Shown: piece by piece, positions 1 to 12,400 of the stretch | Layout of the letters: the number at the start of each line of letters is the position of its first letter | How positions within the stretch are numbered: position 1 is the first letter of the stretch | From: Tachypleus tridentatus | Taxonomy: Eukaryota > Arthropoda > Merostomata > Xiphosura > Limulidae | NCBI RefSeq assembly: GCF_004210375.1 | Contig: NC_134837.1 | Span: 160,869,310-160,933,309, forward strand | Reading direction: 5' to 3' | DNA: 64,000 nucleotides | Made by a program: the position numbers and the translations under genes | The notes under the pieces: generated by a model | The model's database searches: none | Seen by the model: the letters and a program-made list of their open reading frames with translations, nothing else | What the model was told of the DNA's origin: nothing

Positions 1-2623
1 CATTGAAAAACTCAAGGTAGTGATTCAGAGAGTTTGAAAGATTTCAGGATTGAGTGTATTGATTTACCAGAAAATTGGTAAGAACATGAAAATATTTGTT
101 AAAAACAAGTTGCTCGGTTGTGTATGAATATATGTTACTTTCTTTGAGATTTCAAACATAGTTTACTAATGTCTTATAATATAGATTATTGAAAGCACCT
201 TATCATACATTCTCATGACATGGTATCATTTCATGGACCTTTATAAACCTCAACTGTTCACATACTGTGACATAGACTATGTAAATTACCTGCTACTGCT
301 ACAGCAATTATTGTATATCACCTGAGGATAATACAATTGTTATTAATCATGTCACAAACAACATCAGGTAATACCTCATCGTGTATCATTCATTCAGTAT
401 GCTCTGTAGATATATAGATATATATTGTAATATGTACTGTTGCACAGTATTTAGTCATTTATGTTAGGTATTACTTAATATATATAAACAATTTAACTCT
501 CTTTCTATGTATATGTATATATATATATATATTCTGTCATACGCACTGTTGTAAATTATTTAACCTTTTATTTTTATTAAGCATTGTCTGATCTTTCCAA
601 ATCACTTAAGATTCTTTAAAGATATAGATATTATCATATGCACTATTGTACATTATTGAACCTTGTATTTTCGTAGTACACACTGGGCATTAGCTACATG
701 TGTGCTCTTATAAGAATAAATGAAAAATAATATCCCTGTATAGGAATGTAAACTAATACAACTGTTCATTAAGAGTAAATAGTTGGCTTGGCTTAACTCG
801 ATAATAAAGTGCAAAGCTTTATGTGAACTTTTCGACCGAGATATAATAATTTACATATAAGCCAATTTTAGTTTCTGTTTGTACTGATGCTCAAATCAAA
901 AATAAAGTTCTTGTTTTTCTTAATGAAAATATATTATGGAATTTATGTATTTGCTGTTTTTATCACATGAATTTTAAAAGAAAGAAACAAAAAAGCAAAA
1001 GAAAGAAAAATGAAAACAAAAAATAATAAATGGAAAGGAAATACTAAAGTGAAAGCACATGCGTAAGAACAAAAGTAAGAACTTATCAGATACGAATGTG
1101 AAAAAACATTAACGTTAGTTAATACTTTATAGCAGCATATATATTATCGTTATTAACCCAATTTATAAAGTCTGTTATTCTATATTACCTGACTACAAAG
1201 TTCCCTAGGCGCAGGCATATGAGGTGTATTCTAGTGACTGCAGAAATAGCACCACATAACAATACAACGTCTGTCAGTCTTAACGCCTGTTCGCAAAACC
1301 TCAAAAGTAGAGAAATAATTATATTAATAGGGTAAAATAAAAAAAAACAATGTAAGAAGTCAAGAGAGTGAAGTAATGGGGCTCCAGCCCACAATGTTCT
1401 ATATTATATCGCGTTCAAAATCTGCAGACAGTTATGGGAAGGTTACTAGTCACAGAAGAATATAAAAGGCAAAAATACACAAAAAGTCCTATCATGAGGG
1501 TGAGGGTGAGTAAGAAAACCTTACTATCTGAGCTTGGGTCTCCAGTTTCGATTGGAATAGTAAAATATCAAATGAATAAGGTAATAAGGTAAAACATATA
1601 GTAGAATGAAATTCATGAAAAGTTGTCTAAATTGGTATAACACCCATCAGGAGTATTGAAACCCCATTTTTTATTCTTATAAAACTTCAGACTTACCGCG
1701 GTAGTCCTAGGTGGTCAACTTTAAACCGAGAAATGAACATTTAAAGTCAAATTCAAGAAACTATCTTAGGAAGATACAATAAACTTTAAATCAACAAACA
1801 GTTACTCTCACCCTTTATTTAAAATAGTGGTTCAGCTCTGGCAACTTTCACCTGTTGTTTTGTATTGGTTTTTCTTGCACGTGATGATGAAAAATGATTA
1901 TTCAAAACATATTTTATATATTTTTAACTATTTTCACGTTTTTAGCGATTTTAAACAACTGGATGAGTACTTATTTTAAAAGGTGTATAGAAAACATTAG
2001 ATAATGGGAAAACAATACCTCTAGAAACATACTACATCTAACTATTTTAGGTGAAACTTTGGATTTCTTACAATCGACAAAATGATTTATTCAACTTCTT
2101 GTGGCCACATTCGTAAATTTCAACCCAAACAGTTTTGGCGCCATCTATCCACGAAGAATAAAATAAGTAAAATCGTCAATCACAATATCCTTGTTTCTCG
2201 CGGTTAATTAATATAGTTTGAGTATGAAACAGTTACACAAAAGTAACGTACACTGGCTATCGAAATAGTTTTTTCTGTTTCATCTACGAACGTCCCTGTA
2301 AACTGACATAAAACGAAGTGAGTTTTTATAACTAGTGTAAACGCCGTCAAAACTTATGGGAAACTACTTGAAACCAAAACTATTCTGCATGAAAGTAGCA
2401 ATACACAAAAGGAATAAATAAAATAATACATAAAATGTTAATTTCCAAGGAGCGTGCTACATCTTGCTCTTGAATTAACTACATATATCACTAAGCAAAC
2501 GTGTCTTTGGATAAAAAATTAAAATATACGATGACGATCATATAAATAGATACACACTTTTCATTTTACTAAGTTGTTCTCTTTACTACAGATTATTGGT
2601 ATCTTCAGTCCTTTTTAATAAAG
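1..2623. other. No gene recognised
   Basis: AT-rich sequence with stops in all frames and a short AT run near 516-531. A 69-codon open frame on the minus strand at 1185-1394 has no recognisable motif or splice context. Confidence 0.6.
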
Positions 2624-2635
2624 ACTTCTTCATAA

Positions 2636-2914
2636 ATGGTGCCCGACATGGCCAGGTGGGTTAAGGCGTTCGACTCGTAATCTGAAGGTCGCGGGTTCTA
2701 ATCTCCGTCACACTAAAGATGCTTTTCCTTTCAGCCGTAGTGGCGTTATAAAGTTACGGTCAATCCCACTATTCATTGATAAAAGAGTAGCCCAAGAGTT
2801 GGCGGTGGGTGGTGATGACTAGCTTCCTAACCCTGTAGTACTACACTACAAAATTAGGGACGGCTAGCGCAGATAGCCCTTGAGTAGCTTTGCGCGAAAT
2901 TAAAAAACAAACCA
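2636..2914 (+). mobile_element. SINE family A copy, complete, with target-site duplication
   Basis: tRNA-like head (A box around TGGCCAGGTGGGTTAAGGCG, B box GGGTTCTAATC), a central body, and the tail GCGCGAAATT plus A/C-rich end. The 12-bp ACTTCTTCATAA flanks it at 2624-2635 and 2915-2926. Confidence 0.9.
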
Positions 2915-4451
2915 ACTTCTTCATAATAATTTTCAGTCATAGATTTGCGATAATTTATTACTTTTTTTTTTTTTACAGGGCTTGACAGGGTGCGAATGTA
3001 TTTCTGTGTCTCCGATACCGGGAGTTTTCCTGGCTTTCCTATTCCGATCCAACCTAGCTTGACGTCATAATGATGTGGATAATGTGGATGTCACACACAA
3101 ACGCCATGTATGATCTGGTTTTGAGAGCTTTCTCCTTTTCATTCTTTTATATAGCAAAAAAAAGTTTCAAAATTTCAAAGTTATTTACAGGTGTTTATGA
3201 TAACGGTTAAATTCAACTGAAATGGAAATTGACAATTAAAAGAAGAAGTGTTACAGAAAAGAAAAAAAGGATCTGGACTCGTGAAACTTGTCGAATTTGG
3301 AGAAATTGAGTGTAACTGACCGAAACTTGTTTTAATACATATAAATGATGGAGTTCATAACATACATGTTTGAAATGTGTGAAAAAAAACAATACAAACG
3401 GAGATTATCTGAGATTGGAAGTGATATATTATAAAAGCTGTGTATCGCCGTGTTTACAAGAAACGTTTTAGTTGTTCGAAAAGTATTAACAATAAAATCA
3501 TGTTTATAAAGTGTTAAGTTTGAAGGCTTATAACACCGAAATCTGGGTTTAGAAACCCGAGACAAGTGTGATACTAGTTTAACCAAGTGGGTAAGAATTG
3601 TATTATTAATTTCTTTTTCTGTTGTGTTACTAATATTTCTTTATTAATTTGACCTTTTAAACTCTGTATCACGGTAAAATACTCTGTTATAGGGAATGTT
3701 TATTGTCTTGCTCCAGTTTTTTATTTTTTTGTCACTTGTAAAGTAGTGTTTGATTAACTTTTTTGTGTTAGGGCACAGTTGATAAAACAGTCACATAATA
3801 GAAGTGAGGAGCTGCCCAAATAAGAAAAAAAATATTGAGAGGAAAAACGTGTCACACATACTTTAAACACTGTTCCATCGACAATACAACTACTGGTAAA
3901 TAAAACTACAAAACATAATGAGAACATATACGTTATTTTATTTTATATAATATCCATTAGTATACAATATCAATCCATGCAAAAACCCTTCAGTAATCAT
4001 TTGTGATTTAAACTTATAGGTTCCTATTATACTGTAAATGATTCTCTTAATGTGTGATAAAAATTGAATCTTACGTATAATTATGTCTGTACATAATAAT
4101 ACATACGGTATAGTATAATACCACATGTAATATGATATAAAGTAATAAATTAACTATACAAATTTAAATTATAAAAAGAAATATATCAAGCATATCAAAG
4201 CATTATATTTGAAATGACGAATTATACCTTCTTGCTATTTCAAAACAACTATAAAACTAACGTTTGGATGTGGCGCTACTTATTAAAATATATTTCAGTT
4301 ACTTAAAATGTGTCACTACCATTTTGATTTTCAAAATCGCTTGTGTCTAAATGAAGCTACGAATACGGCACCAAAAGCTGTTGTTATTTATAGTTAAACC
4401 TATGAAACCATTCTTGTCAAACTGTGTATCCTTTAAGATTATATATATATC

Positions 4452-4560
4452 ATTTAGGTTTAGTTTATTTTGAATATTTGCATAAAACTACCAAAGGACT
4501 AATTGCATTAGCCGTCCCTAATTTTGAATGTTAAGCTTGAGGGAAAGCAGCTGCCAAAAA
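4452..4560 (-). mobile_element. SINE family A fragment
   Basis: Matches the tail and body of the family (TTAGCCGTCCCTAATTTT..GAGGGAAAGCAGCT) read on the minus strand. The head is missing. Confidence 0.65.
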
Positions 4561-5995
4561 CATCTATCGTGAATTTTTGGACAACTTTAATGGAGTAGTG
4601 GAATTTGACAGCAACTCTTACAACTCTGTCTTAAGGAGCACAGCTTGAGAAGAACACTTTTGCAGCAACATAACACGAACCATGAACATAAGATTTACTG
4701 ACTGGTAGGCTAACCCCTAGGCCACTCCCGTCTCTTATGGTTCATTATCTTACATTTTTTTTAAAGGTTTATGAAAACCAGTTCACTGGTGATGCAGGGT
4801 GGGCGTTTCACAGATAGTCAAACCTTTTGTGTAGCATTGAACTTAACAACAAATAAATAGAAACATCAAATTTCTATATATATGAAGATAATAACTATAA
4901 TAATATCTCGTATTAAGACTATTATTGACAACCAATAGTCAAGAAAAGTAATATGGAAATTTCTGTTACTTATGAGAATAAACAGAAAACTTACACAGTT
5001 TCATTCTTCTTGCTGTCATAATTATACGGTAAGGGAAAAAGTGCTTGTCTTTTACTTTATTTGTTATGAATATGTTTCTCGTTCATAATATTCATGAAAA
5101 TCTGAATATCTATTCTATCAGAAATCATATGCTTGAACCCAGAGTAATACTTTTCTAAAACATAAATTATAAGCATATATCTTAATAAAAACTTCATGAA
5201 AATGTTGCAGAAGTAAACCGATTTTACAATTCATATATGTTTAGTCGTTCTGAAAAAAATTGTATTTGTTTACACAAAGTTACACACTTTGTATATAGAT
5301 ATATATACGTTATTTATGTTCTTACAATGTGACACATTGCAACTTAGTTATAAAATAGTCTAACTAGCACAGAGAATAAAATATTAATCATCTTGGAGTC
5401 TGGAAAGAAAAGTCACTGCTAACGAAAAGTTAATCAACATTTCTTGAATTTAGTAAGTATAAATACATTGTTATAAATTCAAAGAATTGTTTACTAAGGT
5501 AAAAAGAAGTTTATAGAACGTAAAAAAAACGCATACATCTGTATTGTTTTTAAGTTTTAGTTTCATCCTCATTTAGTGCGATATATACAAACCCAAAAAC
5601 ATTAAAACAATTTTGTTGCAATTTACAAAAGTGGTTTAAACTCATTGAAGATAGCTATCTCCGTCTATACGTATATAGGTCAAGTAATTCTAATTAACCT
5701 AAATGTTAGTTCTTTTCCCACTGACACAGCATGAACAGTTTAATACAGATAGTACACTTTCATATATTTCTGACACAGAACCTATGCAGCTCATGATCTG
5801 TAACAGAAATAGTTATATACATTTAGTATATGAGACAAAAACTAATAGGAAATAAACACATACATTAGGCCTAATTTTTCTCTGAACTATCCAAAGCCTT
5901 TCTGGATATACAATTACTAGCAATTTATGCTGTATCGTTACAGGAAGGGAAGAAACAGTATTGTATAGTATTTTAAAGAAATAACAGATAAATAC

Positions 5996-6001
5996 TTTAT
6001 T
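5996..6001 (-). terminator. Candidate polyadenylation signal of the sialyltransferase-like gene
   Basis: Minus-strand AATAAA, about 215 bases beyond the stop codon, the first canonical hexamer noticed there. The 3' end was not otherwise verified. Confidence 0.4.
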
Positions 6002-6215
6002 TAAAACCTGTCGGTTTCTGCCTTCCTGAAATCAACAGCATAAATATTTTAGGGTAACCAGCTGGTTTAGTCAAATAAAGTTCACAATGATCACACTGTG
6101 CAAGGATTGCAAGTAACTTTAGTTACTTCTAAAATACTCAAAAAGAACACATTACAAAGCATGCATCATATTTGATAGAGGTGAAGATTCATGTTTAGTA
6201 TGAAATTAGTCGTTT

Positions 6216-6426
6216 TTACTTAAAATTATTTTGAGGCCAGGATGGTGAGAGGAAGGTTACGTCCTGTGAGAGAGACCAGCCGTGTACTGCTCTTCTATCA
6301 TATATTCTCAGAGGTAGCGAATCTGCAGTAAACTCCCCTGTAGCTCCGATATCATTGCCAGATGAGCACACGGGTGGAGAATGTCTGTCCCAGTACTGGG
6401 ATCGAATAAAACCACGAACAGATCGC
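6216..6426 (-). CDS. Sialyltransferase-like gene, last coding exon with motif VS region
   Basis: The acceptor is TATATGTAG|GCGATC; the stop is TAA at 6218-6216. The end RAVHGWSLSQDVTFLSPSW aligns without gaps to the ST6GalNAc C-terminus. Counting back from the shared Trp (W300), the motif-VS His falls on P288 and the Glu on D293. Confidence 0.85.
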
Positions 6427-9400
6427 CTACATATACAATATACTTCAAATGAAAACACATTTAAGTCTAAAAGTCAAAATAATGATAAGAATTGTTGAGC
6501 ACTTTTTTTTGCTTAAGACCAACAATAGATTAGGAAGCTGCTTACAATAATCTCAACAATGTATTTATTGTTATATAACTAGTAACAAATATTATTCGAG
6601 AAGCTTTAAAGTTTGTTTTACATTATGCTTTTATTAACATTTTCAAAAACGTTAGGATGGTCTTCTCTAATTCCATTTTGAGCAGGTGACTTAAAGATTT
6701 TATGCCTTTGAATTCCCACGTACGACATGTTTTAAAATCTAAAGCAAAAATGTTGTATATTGGTCAGATCTATTAATTAAAAAGTGCCAAAAAATTTGCC
6801 ATGTTTAAAATAAAATAACATGCATAAATTTAGAAACAATATTTCAATACAGTTATACAAAAATCAACAGAATAATGGAAAAATAACGTACTTGCAATAT
6901 TTTGGATCTGGCACATCAATAATTTTAACACTTGAGCATCCAGCATCAGTCATGATATAAATAGCATACCAAAGTGTTGAGGGTTGAACACCTAACATCT
7001 TATAGCTACAGAAAACATGATTTATTAATAACCTGGGTTAGAATTTAAAATAAAAGAATTCTGATATTACAATAGCACGTTACTATTATGGTAGTTTCAA
7101 GAATAATAAGAAGACTAAGGTTCAGTAAATATTATTTTAAAACAGGTATCGCCATGTTCACAACACTTTGTCAACTTGATGATACTTGTTTATCTTTTAA
7201 AAGCTTGGCAATAATCGTCTAAAAATAAAGAACTTAGATAAAGATTAATATATTCTTATCAAAAGTAAACCATGATATGATAAGAGTAAGACTTGCTGTA
7301 AGACACAGCTTATATTCATAACCTAAACGTTTTTTTACCATTTCTAACAACGAAATCTGATGTTATATTTTGGTTTTTACTGCTATATTCTAAAGGACTC
7401 ACGGACATGCCACTTTATTACGACATCCAATCGCACTTGTCAAACACCTGAATTATTTGTTTATTCACGATAAACTTGTTATGATATTACTTAAGCCCTA
7501 TAAATATGGTGAAGTGATCATAACATGGTTTATCTACAATATAAATGGCAGAAGAAAGGCGTGTGTGTACGTATGTGTTTTCTTATAGTAAAGCCACAAA
7601 ATCAGGTTATCCGAGGGGAATCGAACCCTTGATTTTAGAGTTATAAATCCGTAGGCTTACCGTTGTCCCAATGGGAGATTCAAAAAAAGGATTTATCAAC
7701 ATATGTATGATAATGGGTGCTCGTCAAGTAATAGTGTCTTAAATATAGACTTTTTCTTTGGGTGGTCGTTCAAAGAAATGTGTCATGAAAGCCTCTCCAC
7801 TGTGACAATCGAAATGAATTACGTATGCATCTAGAGGGATTGACGCTGGAGACAGACTGACAAAAGCCAGATAGATTTTCAAAGTGCACCACACGTCAAA
7901 TAATGTTCCATTAATTGATTCCGTCAACATTCGACTATTTATAACTGTGTACGTTGCAAACTTTCTTACATGACAGGTGACAATCTTTTGAAAACCACTT
8001 AGCAGATATAAAAAAGGGATAATGACTTCAATTTGTGTTTACAACATAAACTATAGTCAACAAAAGATTGGAAACATGTATTGTGATATCATGGTTTAAT
8101 TTTCACGTTCTTCTTACTTACATAATAATATAAATATGGATTAATAAGAACGTAAGGAATTTGACCACCTTATGATGTTCTCATGTTCAAAATTCTAGAA
8201 ATAGTGTAATGATGTGGGAAATGTTCTCGGGGCCCGATTTGGGGTTTTAATTCTTTTAGAAGAAATAATAAGGTTCTTAATGTACCTAGTTATGTCAACT
8301 CTGCAGTGATGAATTTTCACGCTGATGGACTATAATGGTACAAATTATTGGTCTCGAAATCTCTAAAGTTTCCTCAAACAGTACGACTTGAATGATATAC
8401 TTTTAAACATACAACCGCCTGATTTCAGTATGAACAAGCATCTTTATAATGAAATTGAACCTCAAATTTACCACTATAATCCTCTGTTGACATTTATGGA
8501 TCATTTACAGATCTTGCTTATTCCTGGATGAAAAATGGAGCAAGCGACCATTTACCATTTTATAGATCTATACCACTTCGAGTTCCAAGTTATTATCACG
8601 GTTCAATCCGATGTTAGCTGGCGTTTAATACGAAAGTCTATTTTAAGATTACAAGAAAGCATCATTCCAATTCCTCCTAGAGTTTATATTTCTTACTCTT
8701 TAAAAGGGTTTAAAACACTTTTAATTATTTGACCGTCATTTAAGACACCTTTAGACATTACTTGAGAAACATAATTAGTATTTCTCTTTCTGTGTAATTA
8801 TAATATTGACAATCGATTAGTTTTAGATAAAGGAGATTGCATTCAAGTTGTATGAAAATGAAGTTGCTCTTCTAGCTTATGAAAAGTTGCTTCTTTAATA
8901 TAACAAGCATCTAAAATTATAAGAATTCTACTATTTTATCTTTTGAGTTCTAAAGGAAAACTTGGAGAAAAGCAAAACATTTTTAGTTAGAACCTCTGAG
9001 ATAGTAACTGATCATACTGCTCAGAATTTAGTTGTCAATACATCAAAATACATCCACTCTTTTGTTTTTTTATAGTTCTTATAAGATTACTTGATGGCTA
9101 TCTACGCTAACTGTACCTAGTTTATTAGTGACAGACTATAAGAAAGGCAACTAGTTAACACCACCTACCGCCAACTATTGAGCTACTCTTTTACCAACAG
9201 AAATGGGATTGATTTTCATTTGTTATCGTTCTGTAATGGATTTACTGTTATATATTTCTTTTAATATCGATGTTTGTTTCAGTTAAATATATTTTTCTAC
9301 ATGTATGTAGCTTATACTGTTAAATCTGTATTGTGAAATTCCCGCCTATTCACTAAAATTGTACAAGCTTCTCGATTGTAAGAATCAATAATGCACCATT

Positions 9401-12400
9401 AGCGTATGTAAATACTAATGATTGCCAGTATTTTTGCCTTAGCTGAAATTTCTAGAAAATGTTTTCTCAAGCTTATAAAAGGCAACCAATGCAACGCGAG
9501 AAAACTATTGGAAGATGTAACTATAATTAACATTTATGAATCGCGAAATTATATCACAAACCGTTTAACTTTATCAAATTAACTTCGGATGTCAGTATTT
9601 CTACGAAGACATTACATAAGTTCAGTTGTAAAAAACTCTATGTGAAGAGCTATCTATCACCCCATTAAGTGAATTGTACCTCATTCAACTCATAGTTAAT
9701 TCGTTCGACGTAAACCGTTGGTAAAATATTCAGTTCTAGACCAGATAGACGATTAAATATGGTTTGTAAATTTGTAAAGTTTTTGTATATAAATCATAAT
9801 TTTTAACAACTTTTATTATAAATTATGTTATTCTTTCTATATTAAAAATATATATTTGTGTTAATAAAGAAAACTGTGTGTATCAATTTGTGTGTTGACA
9901 AACATCATAAAATTGATACTTCTCTGCATTCATTTAACGTCAAAATCCAAATTATAATTCATCTCAGTTTCAGACTATTTGAACTTGTAATACGTGACAT
10001 AATAAACTGGAGGATTGTCTGAGATAAATTATAATACGTAACAGGTTTCACGGCTGAAAGCTACCTGCAGGTCAAGTCTGAATCTCGTTACCAGACAATA
10101 CCAGTCTTAACAAGTGTATTACTAAAGATAGCTATAGTAACAACTCACCCTACAACTGCTGCTGCTTCTCTCATGGCTATTAAAGCTCGGTGCTCACTAT
10201 GCCTATCTAGAAAATATAATGTGACGTTCTTGTTGTATCTAGAAAGATGTTTCAATCTCGTCCGCGTAGTATGCAAGTCACTCCCAGCACCTCTTATGTC
10301 GTGCACGAAAACATTCTGGCTCGTCAATCCACCAGTAAGTATTTTCTTGAATGTTTTCAGTAGGCGCCTTAAGCTACAAAAATAAAAATAACAACAAAAA
10401 GAATATGTTGAGAAACGTTAACGTCTATCTATCTAAAACAAGTGGCCATTCGAGAATTTTAAAACCAACAACTGTACACAAATCATATTGTTTGTTTGTT
10501 TTGAATTTCGCGCAAAGCTACTTGAGGGTTATCTGCGCTAGCCGTCCCTAATTTAACAGTGTAAGACTAGAAGGAAGGCAACTAGTCATCACCACCCACC
10601 CTCAACTCTTGGGCTACTACTCTTTTACCAACGAATAGTGGGATTGACCGTCACATTATAACGCCCCGACGGCTGAAATGGCAAGCATATTTGGTGCGAA
10701 TGGGATTCGAACCCGCAACCTTCGGATTACGAGTCGAACGCCTTAACACACTTGGCCATGTCGGGCCCCACAAATCATAATTTCAAACAAACGTCCTATT
10801 ATATAAGGTAGGTATTGTTAACAATTGTATGTAAAACGTATTTGTTAGGTGTTGTTGTATTTGATTTGATTTTTATATGTGATTATACTGTATATGGAAG
10901 TTACCTTTCATTATCTAGAAGTCTGGCAGTTGTTTTCTTCCCTACATCATCTTCTAGTTGCCTTACAGAAGATAAACCTAACCGAAACACACAGTCTGAT
11001 TGGTCTATTGTATCACCTTTTTTCGATCCTAGAAGTAGACCTGTAAACATACAAATTACCATAAAACAAGATGAAGAACGTTTTGGAGAATTGTAGAATG
11101 CCCTGTTATTTTTATTCCTGTAAAATCAAATGATTTGAATCAAAATAGAGGAAACTTTTGTGCTAACTGAGCTTAGGCTTAAGTTATCATACTTAACATC
11201 TGACCAAAGAATAAAATACAAATACTGGGGGAAGAAAAAGACAGTAAGTACTATGAACACTTCTCTAAAGACACTTTTATAGTATATCTGAAACATTGCT
11301 TTCTAATGGCTATCGTAATACATAGATTTGAATTATTGCATATATGATTTAAAATATATCTCCATCCATTGAGGCTACAAGTGACAATTTAACGTATCAT
11401 TAGGGTCAATAATCAAATATGCCAAGCTGAATGTTGTGAGATTAAATTTTGTAATAGATGAAAGTGTTTTTTGTAGATAGTTTAATAGATAGGAACAACA
11501 AAGTAATATATATATACATATATATTCGGTCTTTAATTTTGATCAAAATAACTTCATTGAAATGAATCACAATAAATGTTAATTAGAACGACCAGAACTT
11601 CTGAAAATCTGTTACTTTTACTTTTATATTATAATCTAACTTTTTATTACATTTCTAAGGTTACAACTACATATAAAACTTTAATATCACATTGATAACA
11701 TTTTTGCATCTCAAAATGTAAAAATGTATGTAAAATTAAATTACGAAAGAGACTGTTTGGCAAAAGTAATTTTTCGAAGTTTTATTACTATTGTTGAGTT
11801 GTTATTCGACTACGTTGTACATGTAAGCGATGAGTAAAAACTGTTGCTAACTTTCCAAAAATTATAACATTTCATACCTTTTTAGAAGTCGTCAGGAGTT
11901 GGAGTTACCAATATGAATACCTTAATTCTCACCTTTAAAAACTTTATGTGTCAGATATGGTAGTAGAAAATATTTTCTTTCCCTGAACTCTTTCAGTGTT
12001 TCATTTCTGTATGTTCCGATTCCGTATTTTGAAATTATGAAAAATCTCTCAAGAATATAATTATCCAACTGATTTACGATTACAGTTATTGTTGTAATTT
12101 GAGAATCAGCAGTATCCACAAAAGGTAAATGGCATGGTATCTCATACCCAGACCCTATATCTTTAAGCACAGTTTTACAGATTACTTCTATTAATTTCTT
12201 AAAGTTAATCTTTAAAAACCTATTAATTTTTCACAATTTATGTTAATACTACAGAACATGATTTTGTTTTTGAAAATTAAAATGCATACCCGATGTTCCA
12301 ACTAAGGAACACGTCCGACACTTCAACTCCATTGCTTTTACCTCTCCATTGTAGTCACGATAGCCTGTAGGCCCCCTGAAACTCTGAACTCCTGAGAAGT

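Larger units (their letters stand above)
2927..6215. other. No gene; SINE fragments only
   Basis: I see a family B fragment near 3518-3575 and a family A fragment at 4452-4560, otherwise AT-rich sequence without coding signal. The end of this stretch probably holds the 3' UTR of the sialyltransferase-like gene. Confidence 0.5.

Noticed and set aside
1185-1394. 69-codon minus-strand open frame
   Set aside because: No motif, no splice context, and composition typical of chance frames.
7739-7930. 63-codon minus-strand open frame as another sialyltransferase-like exon
   Set aside because: It shows no family motif, the neighbouring exons already join in phase without it, its possible acceptor has the wrong phase, and no usable donor is present.
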